Shown piece after piece: positions 1 to 6,672 of a DNA stretch of 6,935 nucleotides. Made by a program: the position numbers and the translations under genes. How positions within the stretch are numbered: the stretch's first letter is position 1; the number at the start of each line of letters is the position of its first letter. This DNA comes from Betaproteobacteria bacterium (GTDB lineage: Bacteria; Pseudomonadota; Gammaproteobacteria; Burkholderiales; SG8-41), in assembly GCA_021300125.1 (NCBI GenBank), contig JAJTHX010000136.1:1-6935 (forward strand), given 5' to 3'. The notes beneath the pieces are model-generated. The model was not told the DNA's origin, searched no databases, and saw only the letters and a program-made list of their open reading frames with translations.

Positions 1-576
1 ATGAGTGGAACCCATGTCGAGGCCTCGGGCTTTCCACCGACCCGGGCTGAAATCTGCGCTGCCATGGGCTTCAGTTCCCCCAACGCAGCCGAAACCCATT
101 TGCGCGCCCTGGAGCGGAAAGGTGTCATTGAGATGACATCAGGCGCGTCCCGTGGCATCCGCCTGACCCGTTCCCAGGGCTATGGCCAGACGTTGCCGGT
201 AATCGGCCGGGTCGCCGCCGGCAGTCCGATGCTCTCCGAACACAACGTCGAGCAGCGCTGCCGTGTCGATCCCGCCCTGTTTGACCCGCCGGCGGATTAC
301 CTGTTGCGGGTACGCGGCATGAGCATGCGGGATGCCGGCATACTGGAAGGCGATCTGCTCGCCGTGCACCGCACTACCGATTTCCGTTCAGGCCAGATCG
401 TGGTCGCCAGGCTCCATGACGAGGTCACGGTCAAGCGTATCCAGCGCAACCGAAACACTGTTGAACTGATTGCTGAAAATCCGGATTTCGCGCCGATCGT
501 GGTAGATCTGAAGCGCGACCCCCTCGAAATCGAAGGCGTCGCGGTCGGCGTCATTCGCAACGGCAAGTTTTTCTGA
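1..576 (+). CDS. lexA: LexA, SOS-response transcriptional repressor / self-cleaving protease (5' end outside window)
   Basis: LexA represses SOS genes as a dimer and is inactivated by RecA-stimulated self-cleavage after DNA damage. The 191 visible residues hold an N-terminal winged helix-turn-helix (about 1-55, with PPTRAEI, SPNAAE and SGASRGIRL) and a C-terminal S24 peptidase domain. The cleavage site is A73-G74 in GRVAAG. The catalytic serine is S108 in GMSM and the catalytic lysine is K145 in TVKR; their spacing of 37 equals that of E. coli S119/K156. The linker is about 2 residues longer than in E. coli. The ATG at base 1 aligns with about residue 14 of E. coli LexA, so some 13 N-terminal residues are probably missing and the true start and promoter lie upstream. 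The recognition-helix position matching E. coli E45 is T32 here. Family assignment is secure; the start is not. Confidence 0.96.
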   Translation: MSGTHVEASGFPPTRAEICAAMGFSSPNAAETHLRALERKGVIEMTSGASRGIRLTRSQGYGQTLPVIGRVAAGSPMLSEHNVEQRCRVDPALFDPPADYLLRVRGMSMRDAGILEGDLLAVHRTTDFRSGQIVVARLHDEVTVKRIQRNRNTVELIAENPDFAPIVVDLKRDPLEIEGVAVGVIRNGKFF

Positions 577-640
577 CTACTGCAGGACGCGGCTGCGACC
601 GCAACCGGGCTCTTCACATCTGTTCAGTACATCCGCGTCT
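577..640. other. Convergent intergenic gap between lexA and pgsA
   Basis: These 64 bp separate the stop codons of the converging genes lexA and pgsA. The only structures I see are short, for example a 4 bp stem (589-592 with 599-602) and an overlapping 4 bp stem (582-585 with 593-596). Neither is followed by a T-run on either strand. I therefore see no convincing intrinsic terminator, and transcripts may end by Rho or read into each other. Confidence 0.6.
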
Positions 641-1210
641 TCAGGCCGGATCATTCCCTGCCTGCCAAGCCATGCGCAGGTAATAGCCCATCGACACCAA
701 TGTCAGCAGGGCTGCCACCCAGATCAGCCAGCTGCCCCACAGTTGCGGGTCAAAAATGCCGATAACATCGTGATAAAGCAGCATCGGGATTGCGATCATC
801 TGGGCTGCAGTTTTGATCTTGCCGAGCATTGATACCGCAACACTGCGGGCACGGCCGATCGCAGCCATCCATTCACGCAGCGCCGATATGGCAATCTCGC
901 GCCCGATGATGATCAGCGCAACCACGGCGTCAATGCGGTCAAGCTGAACCAGCACGATCAGCGCTGCAGCCACCATCAGCTTGTCCGCCACCGGGTCGAG
1001 AAAGGCGCCGAAGGCCGAGGTCTGGTTGAGGCGTCGCGCCAGCCACCCGTCGAGCCAGTCAGTGATCGCTGCAACGGTGAAAATCACAGTGGCCACCAGA
1101 TTCTGCGTGGCCACGCTGATCCAGTGCTGCTCGAAGTAGAAAACCCCGACGAACAGCGGAATCATCACGATGCGCAGCCAGGTCAGCAGGATCGGCAGGT
1201 TGAATGTCAT
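641..1210 (-). CDS. pgsA: CDP-diacylglycerol--glycerol-3-phosphate 3-phosphatidyltransferase
   Basis: PgsA is an integral membrane enzyme that joins CDP-diacylglycerol and sn-glycerol 3-phosphate to give phosphatidylglycerol phosphate and CMP, the committed step to phosphatidylglycerol and cardiolipin. The complete CDP-alcohol phosphotransferase signature DGxxARx8GxxxDxxxD is present, with D54, G55, A58, R59, G69, D72 and D76; D51 precedes it. Hydrophobic stretches near 6-26, 33-50, 78-108, 133-149 and 158-178 fit a multi-pass protein. The length of 189 residues is close to that of E. coli PgsA, and the N-terminus (MTFNLPILLTWLR) aligns with E. coli from its first residue, which supports this start. 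It lies 15 bp after uvrC with no clear Shine-Dalgarno, which suggests translational coupling. uvrC-pgsA adjacency is common in proteobacteria. Confidence 0.96.
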   Translation of the reverse strand: MTFNLPILLTWLRIVMIPLFVGVFYFEQHWISVATQNLVATVIFTVAAITDWLDGWLARRLNQTSAFGAFLDPVADKLMVAAALIVLVQLDRIDAVVALIIIGREIAISALREWMAAIGRARSVAVSMLGKIKTAAQMIAIPMLLYHDVIGIFDPQLWGSWLIWVAALLTLVSMGYYLRMAWQAGNDPA

Positions 1211-1225
1211 GGTCTGTGCTGGATT

Positions 1226-3028
1226 TCAGTGGAGTGCATCGTAAATCCGCTGCGCGAGTTCGGTGCTGATGCCCTCGATTCCGGCAATTTCCTCCACGCT
1301 CGCGGCGAGCACTCCGCGCAGCCCGCCGAAACGCGCCAGCAGCCTCTGGCGCCTCTTGGCACCGACGCCGGGAATCTCCTCCAGCGCCGAGACTGTTCTC
1401 GCCCGGGCGCGGCGCGCGCGATGGCCCTCGATGGCAAACCGGTGGGCCTCGTCGCGGATCTGCTGGATCAGGTGTAACCCGGGATGGTCGGCTGCAAGCC
1501 GCAGCGGCGAATCGCGGCCTGGCAGCAGCAGCTGCTCCAGGCCGGGCTTGCGCGACTCTCCCTTGGCCACGCCGGCCAAGGTCACCCCGTTGAGCCCGAG
1601 TTCGTTCATCACTTCCAAGGCTACTCCCAATTGCCCGGCTCCACCGTCGATCAAGACCAGATCCGGCATCTTACCTTCGCCGGATACAACGCGGCGATAG
1701 CGGCGTGAAAGCGCCTCGCGCATGGCACCGTAATCATCCCCAGGGGTGATGTCACGGATGTTGAAGCGCCGGTATTCACCGCGCTGCAGGCCTCCGCGGT
1801 CATACACCACACAGGAAGCGACCGTTGCCTCGCCCTGGGTGTGGCTGATGTCGAAACATTCGATGCGCTGGACTGTCTCGGCCAGGCCCAGCCCCTGCTG
1901 CAGCGACGTCAGTCTTGCCGCGTCATCAAGACGCTGCGCCAGGCGCTGCCGGGCGCCTAGAGCGGCGTTCTTTCCGGCCATTTCCAGCCAGATCCGGCGT
2001 TCGCCGTTCGGATGTGTGCTCAGATGCACCTTGCGTCCGGCGCGTGTACTGAGCAGCTCCTGCAGGCCATCGGCCTGCGGCAGCGCATCGACGATGAGAT
2101 GCGGCGGCACCGGATGCTGAAGGTAATGCTGGGTGACGAATGCTTCGAGGATCTGCGCGACTTCCGCATCCTCGGCATTCTGCGGATAGAAATTGCGGTC
2201 TCCGAGATGGAGCCCGCCGCGGATCATCACCAGATTGACACAGCAGACTCCATCAACAATGCGGCAGGCGATGACATCGGCATCTCGCCCTCCCTCGCTG
2301 CTCACATACTGGCGCTCGCGCACCTTGCGCAGCGCAGAAATCTGGTCCCGGCAGACTGCAGCCTCCTCGTAACGCATAGCCCCTGCCGCCTCGTTCATGC
2401 GTGATGTGAGGTGCTCCAGTACCGCATCCTCCTCACCTGACAGGAACATCGCGGCGCTGCGCACGTCATCGGCGTAAGCCTGCTCACTGATCATGCCGAC
2501 GCAGGGCGCCGTGCAGCGGCGAATCTGGTGCAGCAGACAGGGTCTCGACCGGTGCTCGAACACGCTGTCTTCGCAGGTACGGAGGCGGAAAACCTTCTGC
2601 AGCAGTTGCATGCTCTCCCGAACCGCGCCGGCATTGGGAAAGGGGCCGAAGTGGCGGTTGCCGCGATCGGGGGTGCCGCGGAAAAAACCCAGCCGCGGAT
2701 ATGGGTGCCCGCTCAGCATCAGGTAAGGGTAGGACTTGTCATCCCGGAACAGGATGTTGTAGCGGGGCGACAGCGACTTGATCAGGTTATTCTCGAGCAG
2801 CAGCGCCTCCGCCTCGGAACGGGTGACCGTGGTTTCGATGGACGCAATCAGAGCAACCATCAGGCGGATGCGCGGAGACAATGTGTCACCACGCTGGAAA
2901 TAGGAGCTGACCCGCTTGCGCAGGTCAATCGCCTTGCCGACGTAGAGCACTTCGCCGGCGCCGCCGATCATGCGGTAAACACCGGGCAGGTGCGGCAGCG
3001 CGGCCGCGATTTCGGCAGGCGCGACCAT
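1226..3028 (-). CDS. uvrC: UvrABC system protein C (excinuclease subunit)
   Basis: UvrC makes both incisions flanking a lesion in nucleotide excision repair, acting with UvrA and UvrB in the cytoplasm. With the chosen ATG the protein is 600 residues (E. coli, 610). The GIY-YIG nuclease domain (about 12-92) contains PGVYRM and LYVGKAIDLRKR and cuts on the 3' side. C152, C164, C172 and C176 keep the spacing of the cysteines reported to bind a 4Fe-4S cluster in E. coli UvrC. A UVR motif, the UvrB contact, spans about 203-238. The RNase H-like 5' nuclease domain shows D393 (FDISH), D461 (LIDGG) and H529 (DEAHRF). Tandem helix-hairpin-helix motifs occupy about 547-600. An in-frame ATG at 3217 would add 63 residues that overlap the upstream glycosylase gene and match nothing in the family; a GTG at 3043 is a less likely alternative. 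The gene begins 7 bp after the glycosylase stop. Confidence 0.97.
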   Translation of the reverse strand: MVAPAEIAAALPHLPGVYRMIGGAGEVLYVGKAIDLRKRVSSYFQRGDTLSPRIRLMVALIASIETTVTRSEAEALLLENNLIKSLSPRYNILFRDDKSYPYLMLSGHPYPRLGFFRGTPDRGNRHFGPFPNAGAVRESMQLLQKVFRLRTCEDSVFEHRSRPCLLHQIRRCTAPCVGMISEQAYADDVRSAAMFLSGEEDAVLEHLTSRMNEAAGAMRYEEAAVCRDQISALRKVRERQYVSSEGGRDADVIACRIVDGVCCVNLVMIRGGLHLGDRNFYPQNAEDAEVAQILEAFVTQHYLQHPVPPHLIVDALPQADGLQELLSTRAGRKVHLSTHPNGERRIWLEMAGKNAALGARQRLAQRLDDAARLTSLQQGLGLAETVQRIECFDISHTQGEATVASCVVYDRGGLQRGEYRRFNIRDITPGDDYGAMREALSRRYRRVVSGEGKMPDLVLIDGGAGQLGVALEVMNELGLNGVTLAGVAKGESRKPGLEQLLLPGRDSPLRLAADHPGLHLIQQIRDEAHRFAIEGHRARRARARTVSALEEIPGVGAKRRQRLLARFGGLRGVLAASVEEIAGIEGISTELAQRIYDALH

Positions 3029-3035
3029 GGCGGAC

Positions 3036-3722
3036 TCAAGCACCCGGTGGCAACGGCCGGCCGAGGTGGATTGCAATATCCGCAAAAACCTGCTCAAACA
3101 TGGCTGTAGTGAGACGCCGGGTGTTGGTGTTATATCGGCTGCAATGGTAGCTGTCGAACAGGCGAAGTACCCCGCCCAAGTCGTGCTGCGCGCCGTGCGC
3201 GAAGGCATGATCGGCAAGCCGCAGGCCGAGTCCGCGCAGCACTGCCTGGTGGGCTACGGTGCCCAGCGCCAGGATTGCCGTGCCGGTCGCCAATGCTGCC
3301 AGTTCTCCACGGAGATAGGCATTGCACTCCCTCACCTCCTCCGGCAGCGGTTTATTCTGCGGTGGCAGGCACTTCACGGCATTGGTGATGCGGCAGCCGG
3401 CCAATTTCAATCCGTCGTCGACGGATACGGATTCCGGGCTGCTGGCATAACCGAAGCGATACAGGGTCTGGTACAGCAGGATGCCGGCGTAATCGCCGGT
3501 AAATGGCCTGCCGCTGCTGTTGGCGCCATGCATTCCCGGCGCAAGTCCCACGATCAACAGCCGCGGTTGCTGGTCACCGAAAGGTGGCACCGGACGCGCG
3601 TGATAGCCGGGATATTCAGCCCGCACCTGGGCGAGGTGGGCTGTGAGGCGGTTGCAGCGGGTGCAGCCGGTGCTGAACTCGGCCATCGCAACGCCAGCGG
3701 CAGTACTTGCGGACCGTGGCAT
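3036..3722 (-). CDS. Family 5 (UDGb-type) uracil-DNA glycosylase, 4Fe-4S
   Basis: This is a member of the uracil-DNA glycosylase superfamily that excises uracil, and in family 5 also some other deaminated bases, to start base excision repair. Motif 1 is GLAPGMHGAN (59-68), followed by GRPFTGD (71-77). A central RITNAVKCLPPQNKP segment lies at 111-125. Motif 2 is SYHCSRYNTNT (191-201) with H193. Four cysteines, C20 and C23 (CxxC) with C118 and C133, match the iron-sulfur ligands of family 4/5 enzymes. The absence of an acidic or amide residue right after GLAP in motif 1 argues for family 5 over family 4. R202 replaces the glycine I expect in NTNTGRL. The start used lies 3 bp after the nagZ stop; a second ATG at residue 13 (base 3686) is possible, and neither has a strong ribosome binding site. 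It sits immediately before uvrC. Substrate range cannot be read from the sequence. Confidence 0.9.
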   Translation of the reverse strand: MPRSASTAAGVAMAEFSTGCTRCNRLTAHLAQVRAEYPGYHARPVPPFGDQQPRLLIVGLAPGMHGANSSGRPFTGDYAGILLYQTLYRFGYASSPESVSVDDGLKLAGCRITNAVKCLPPQNKPLPEEVRECNAYLRGELAALATGTAILALGTVAHQAVLRGLGLRLADHAFAHGAQHDLGGVLRLFDSYHCSRYNTNTRRLTTAMFEQVFADIAIHLGRPLPPGA

Positions 3723-3725
3723 GGA

Positions 3726-4763
3726 TCAGGCAGAGGCAGACCCGCCGTCCAGGGCGGCCATTGTCTGCCTTGCCGCGGCGAGAACCTGCTTGTCGATGTG
3801 TGCAGCGGGCATGAACAGGCACGCCAGCCTGGCCTGGCTGGCGGCGGGCATCGGCCGCCGCAGCCCTTCAAGAAGCTGGTCGGCGGACTGCGGGTTATTG
3901 CAGACCAGCACCATGTCGCAGCCGGCATCCATTGCTGCCCTACCGCGTTCGACCACATCACCGGCTACGCTTGCACCCTCCATGCTTAGATCGTCACTGA
4001 AAATGACGCCATCGAAACCCAGATTTCCGCGCAGCACCTGCTGCAACCAGTGGCGGGAAAAACCGGCGGGGGCAGGATCGACACGGGGATAAATCACGTG
4101 TGCCGGCATCACCCCCTGCATCCCCGCCGCAGCCATGCGCCGGAACGGCAGCAGATCCTCGGCCTCGATCTCGGCGTCACTGCGATCGTCCACCGGAACC
4201 TCGTGATGGGAATCGGCCCGGACATGGCCATGTCCGGGAAAATGCTTGCCCACTGCCGCCATACCGCCCCCGACCAGGCCGTGCATCAGGGCGATGGCCA
4301 GTTCTGCAATCGCGCCCGCGTCGCTGTGAAAAGCCCGATCGCCGATCACACCGCTATTGCCGTAGTCGATGTCCAGCACCGGAGTGAACGACAAATCGAG
4401 TCCCTGTGTGCGCAGCTCCGAGGCCAGCAGCAAACCGCAGCTTTTGGCATCAGCGAGGGCGCGCCGGGGATCGCGGTCCCAGAGATGGCCGAGGCTGCGC
4501 ATCGGTGGCAGCCGGGTGAAACCCTGGCGGAAGCGCTGCACCCGTCCTCCTTCGTGGTCCACGGCGATCAGCAATTGCGGATCGCGCAGGGCGTGGATGT
4601 CCGCAGCCAGTGCGGCAAGCTGTCCCGGATTTTCAAAATTGCGGGTAAACAGGATCACCCCACCGGTGAGCGGGTGCAGCAGCCGCTCACGGTCCTCGGC
4701 AGTGAGTCTGGTGCCCGCAACATCGAGCATCACGGGGCCACGCGGCAGTTTCTTGGGCGTCAT
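3726..4763 (-). CDS. nagZ: Beta-N-acetylhexosaminidase NagZ (GH3)
   Basis: NagZ is a cytoplasmic glycoside hydrolase family 3 enzyme. It removes N-acetylglucosamine from GlcNAc-1,6-anhydroMurNAc(-peptides) during peptidoglycan recycling, and its products influence AmpC beta-lactamase induction where that system exists. The 345 residues form a single TIM barrel without the second domain of larger GH3 enzymes, as is usual for Gram-negative NagZ. Visible markers are GPVMLDV (9-15), the substrate-loop region [11 protein letters not shown] (68-78), and KHFPGHG (173-179) followed by D184-S-H186, the acid/base His-Asp loop. The nucleophile is D257 in FSDDLSMEG, by the GH3 signature [ST]-D-x2-S. The gene starts inside the acpS stop (ATGA overlap, 4 bp), which indicates translational coupling. 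A perfect 22 bp palindrome covers the codons of PGHGHVR. Confidence 0.96.
   Translation of the reverse strand: MTPKKLPRGPVMLDVAGTRLTAEDRERLLHPLTGGVILFTRNFENPGQLAALAADIHALRDPQLLIAVDHEGGRVQRFRQGFTRLPPMRSLGHLWDRDPRRALADAKSCGLLLASELRTQGLDLSFTPVLDIDYGNSGVIGDRAFHSDAGAIAELAIALMHGLVGGGMAAVGKHFPGHGHVRADSHHEVPVDDRSDAEIEAEDLLPFRRMAAAGMQGVMPAHVIYPRVDPAPAGFSRHWLQQVLRGNLGFDGVIFSDDLSMEGASVAGDVVERGRAAMDAGCDMVLVCNNPQSADQLLEGLRRPMPAASQARLACLFMPAAHIDKQVLAAARQTMAALDGGSASA
4217..4238. repeat. Perfect 22 bp palindrome within nagZ
   Basis: The arm CCCGGACATGG (4217-4227) is followed without spacer by its exact reverse complement (4228-4238). Flanking bases 4216 (G) and 4239 (A) break the symmetry. On the nagZ strand it encodes PGHGHVR of the conserved active-site loop, and no T-run follows in either direction, so it does not look like a terminator. 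It could be a binding site for a dimeric protein, a cruciform-prone site, or a by-product of the conserved PGHG codons combined with GC-rich codon choice. The symmetry is directly visible; any function is unknown. Confidence 0.9.
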
Positions 4764-5137
4764 TTTTCAAGCACTACGCAGGCACAGGCCAGGCTGGATT
4801 CATCGCTGATGGTCAGGTGATGACCGCGGATACCGGCCTCTTGCACCCGCATGGCCAGCGCATCGCTGAAGGCAAGATCCGGCTTGCCCAGCGGATTCTG
4901 CACCACGCTGATATTCTGCAGGGTCACCGGATAGCGGAAACCGGTGCCCATGGCCTTGGAAAAGGCCTCCTTTGCAGCAAAGCGGTTGGCCAGGTACAGG
5001 ACTTTCTGGTTGCTGCGTTCAAAGCGTGGCCGCTCCTGTGGCGTAAGCACGCGACACACAAAACGTTCGCCATACTTGTCGAACAGCCTCGCCACTCGCT
5101 GGGGCTGGATCACATCAATGCCGATGCCGTAGATCAT
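4760..5137 (-). CDS. acpS: Holo-[acyl-carrier-protein] synthase
   Basis: AcpS moves the 4'-phosphopantetheine arm of coenzyme A onto the conserved serine of apo-acyl carrier protein, making it competent for fatty acid synthesis. The 125-residue length is typical of this small trimeric, group I phosphopantetheinyl transferase. The N-terminal GIGIDVI motif supplies Mg-binding D8, and [16 protein letters not shown] (51-66) supplies E57. The C-terminus [20 protein letters not shown] follows the family pattern of a HLSxSD-like strand. The start has a good Shine-Dalgarno (AAGGGG) that overlaps the pdxJ stop codon, and the stop codon overlaps the nagZ start as ATGA, so pdxJ-acpS-nagZ are likely translated in a coupled way. 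pdxJ-acpS adjacency is widespread in proteobacteria. Confidence 0.96.
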   Translation of the reverse strand: MIYGIGIDVIQPQRVARLFDKYGERFVCRVLTPQERPRFERSNQKVLYLANRFAAKEAFSKAMGTGFRYPVTLQNISVVQNPLGKPDLAFSDALAMRVQEAGIRGHHLTISDESSLACACVVLEK

Positions 5138-5141
5138 CGCG

Positions 5142-5147
5142 CCCCTT
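5142..5147 (-). promoter_or_regulatory. Ribosome binding site of acpS
   Basis: On the minus strand AAGGGG lies 4 bases before the acpS ATG (6 bases if AAGG is taken as the core). Its first base is the last base of the pdxJ TGA stop codon, which fits re-initiation or coupling of acpS translation to pdxJ. It is the clearest Shine-Dalgarno in the window; most other starts in the cluster have weak or no visible sites. Confidence 0.7.
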
Positions 5148-5887
5148 CACTGGTTTAACGCCATCGCGCGCAGGTATTTGCGCACCGTTGAAGCCAGGCC
5201 GTATTCGATCGCGTCGGCAACCAGCGCATGGCCTATAGATACCTCGGCCACGCCCGTTACTGTGGCGAGGAATTGCGGCAGGTTGTCGCGGTTAAGATCA
5301 TGTCCTGCATTCACCGCGAGGCCTGCGGCCAGTGCCGAGCGCGCCGCCTCGGCGTAGATCGACAGCATGGCCCTGCAATCTCCTGCGGCGTGGGACGCGG
5401 CATAGGGCTCGGTGTAAAGCTCGATACGGTCAGCACCTGCGGCCGCCACAGCTGCCATTGCAGCCGCATCCGGGTCCATGAACAGGCTGACCCTGATGCC
5501 CAGCCGGTGCAATTCGTCCACCACCGGCTTCAGGCGCAGCGCATCGCGCTGGATATTCCAGCCGTGGTCAGAGGTGAAGGCCGCCGGGTCGTCTGGCACC
5601 AGAGTGCATTGTGCCGGCCTGACCTCGCGCGCAAGTTCAAGCAGCGGTGGCTCAAAGGGATTGCCTTCGATGTTGAATTCGGCGTTAGCTCGTCCGGCCA
5701 GCAGTGCGGAGAGCTCGCGCACGTCCTCAGGGCGGATATGGCGGCCATCGGGCCGCGGATGCACGGTGATGCCATGGGCACCGGCATCCAGGGCAATCTG
5801 CGCGGCGCGCAGCACGCTGGGGATGCCCAGGTTGCGTGAATTGCGCAGCAGGGCAATCTTGTTGACGTTGACACTGAGGCGGGTCAT
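5147..5887 (-). CDS. pdxJ: Pyridoxine 5'-phosphate synthase
   Basis: PdxJ condenses 1-deoxy-D-xylulose 5-phosphate with 3-amino-2-oxopropyl phosphate to pyridoxine 5'-phosphate, the last ring-forming step of the DXP-dependent vitamin B6 pathway. The 246-residue length fits the family's single TIM barrel. Candidate catalytic residues are H43, R45 and H50 in VHPRPDGRHI, E70 in EFNIEG, E156 in IELYTEPYA and H196 in NAGHDL; VSIGHALV (216-223) matches the phosphate-binding end. The residues VNVNKIALLRN, HPRPD, EFNIEGNPF and IELYTEPYA are those I know from Xanthomonas and Bacteroidetes PdxJ. The E. coli type reads NIDHIATLRN and HLRED instead. The gene begins 21 bp after recO without an obvious Shine-Dalgarno. 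The usual GG in the N-terminal RGG turn is replaced here (RNSRNLGIP). Confidence 0.95.
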   Translation of the reverse strand: MTRLSVNVNKIALLRNSRNLGIPSVLRAAQIALDAGAHGITVHPRPDGRHIRPEDVRELSALLAGRANAEFNIEGNPFEPPLLELAREVRPAQCTLVPDDPAAFTSDHGWNIQRDALRLKPVVDELHRLGIRVSLFMDPDAAAMAAVAAAGADRIELYTEPYAASHAAGDCRAMLSIYAEAARSALAAGLAVNAGHDLNRDNLPQFLATVTGVAEVSIGHALVADAIEYGLASTVRKYLRAMALNQ

Positions 5888-5908
5888 CGGAAAAGCATTC
5901 TGGCTGAT

Positions 5909-6640
5909 TCACAGTTGCTGCAGGTCGCGCAGCAGCTGGCGGGTGTGCAGGATCTGGTCGCCAAGGCAGTGGTTGATCAGCGCACGCATCAGCAATTTGC
6001 TCTGCTGCAGCGTGCGCGGATCGGCATAGCTGTCCGAGGCCATATCGATAAGGGTCTGCCCGTGCAATTCTACGCCGCTTCCCGCATCGTCAGCCATCAC
6101 TGGCAACGGTCCGCGGTCTGGCAGATAGCGGTAGAGCGCATCGCCGCGGATTGCCGCCCCGCCTCCGGCCTCGCGGTCAAGCACCAGACCATAGCCGAGC
6201 TCCTGCAGCAATATGCGCTCGAATCGCCGCAGCACCGCAGCATGGTCGGCCTCTTCGGCGAGCCGCTGCAGCGCATCGGCATAGGCATCGAACAGGTACT
6301 CGTGCGCATCCTCGCGCGGCAGCAGTTTGAGCATCAGCTCGTTGAGGTAAAAACCGCAGATCAGGCTCATGCCGCGCAGGGGTTTGTAACCGCCCCGCCA
6401 CTCCGCCTTGTGCAGGGTCTTCAATTCCGCCTTGCCCGACCAGCTGAGCAGCAGCGGCTGGAACGCCATCAGCACCCCGCGCAGCGCCGCGCGTGGGCGG
6501 CGGGCGCCGCGGGCGATGATGGCAACCCGGCCTGCATGGCGGCTGTAAACCTCGGCAATCAGGCTGGTTTCCCGGTACGGATAGGTATGCAGCAGATAGG
6601 CAGGCTCGTCGTCGCGGCGATTGTGGCTGATCAGCGCCAT
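5909..6640 (-). CDS. recO: DNA repair protein RecO
   Basis: RecO works with RecR (and RecF) to load RecA on SSB-coated single-stranded gaps and can anneal complementary strands. The 243 residues match E. coli RecO (242). The N-terminal OB fold (about 12-80) contains the YLLHTYPYRETSL segment, GRVAIIARGARRPRAALRG and FQPLLLSWSGKAELKTL. A helical C-terminal region follows from about 85, with GFYLNELMLKLLP (96-108), LRRFERILLQELGYG (137-151) and the short YRYLPDRG element (170-177). The four-cysteine zinc site of Deinococcus-type RecO is absent, as in E. coli. The chosen ATG is the only plausible start after the era stop; it is preceded by an AT-rich gap with at best a weak, distant AAAGAG ribosome site. 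Its position after era is the classic proteobacterial order. Confidence 0.94.
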   Translation of the reverse strand: MALISHNRRDDEPAYLLHTYPYRETSLIAEVYSRHAGRVAIIARGARRPRAALRGVLMAFQPLLLSWSGKAELKTLHKAEWRGGYKPLRGMSLICGFYLNELMLKLLPREDAHEYLFDAYADALQRLAEEADHAAVLRRFERILLQELGYGLVLDREAGGGAAIRGDALYRYLPDRGPLPVMADDAGSGVELHGQTLIDMASDSYADPRTLQQSKLLMRALINHCLGDQILHTRQLLRDLQQL

Positions 6641-6672
6641 TGATGATTTTAACTCTTTGTTTTTATTGATTT
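6641..6672 (-). other. AT-rich era-recO intergenic spacer
   Basis: This 32 bp spacer contains only 6 G/C bases, against strongly GC-rich coding sequence on both sides. On the minus strand it has an AAAGAG stretch about 12 nt before the recO ATG (a weak Shine-Dalgarno) and a TAAAAT hexamer ending 5 nt before the ATG. No -35-like hexamer stands at 17 bp, so a promoter is not supported. Low structure at the recO start is a simpler reading. Confidence 0.5.

Noticed and set aside
582..602. Possible terminator between lexA and pgsA
   Set aside because: Stems are only 4 bp, compete with each other, and no T-run follows on either strand.
621..636. CTGT start of a possible LexA box in the lexA-pgsA gap
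   Set aside because: The other half after 8 bases is TCCG, not ACAG, and the site lies downstream of both genes.
1561..1581. 8 bp inverted repeat with 5 nt loop (CCTTGGCC / GGCCAAGG) in uvrC
   Set aside because: It lies in codons of the conserved GVAKGE stretch, has no T-run, and stems of this size are expected by chance in a window this long.
1663..1687. 7 bp inverted repeat (ATCCGGC / GCCGGAT) in uvrC
   Set aside because: Short stem with an 11 nt loop inside coding sequence; consistent with chance.
3029..3217. 63-residue N-terminal extension of UvrC from an upstream ATG
   Set aside because: It overlaps the glycosylase coding sequence by 182 bp and has no counterpart in UvrC; the ATG at 3028 gives the family's normal N-terminus.
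3027..3989. Plus-strand 320-codon open frame opposite the glycosylase and the end of nagZ
   Set aside because: It runs antisense across two well-supported genes and resembles no family I know. Its length is a GC-content effect.
4050..4820. Plus-strand 256-codon open frame opposite nagZ
   Set aside because: It is an antisense shadow of nagZ, with no start-site support and no domain.
5915..6643. Plus-strand 242-codon open frame opposite recO
   Set aside because: It mirrors recO almost exactly on the opposite strand, shows no recognisable domain and is low in motifs. Long antisense frames are expected in GC-rich genes.
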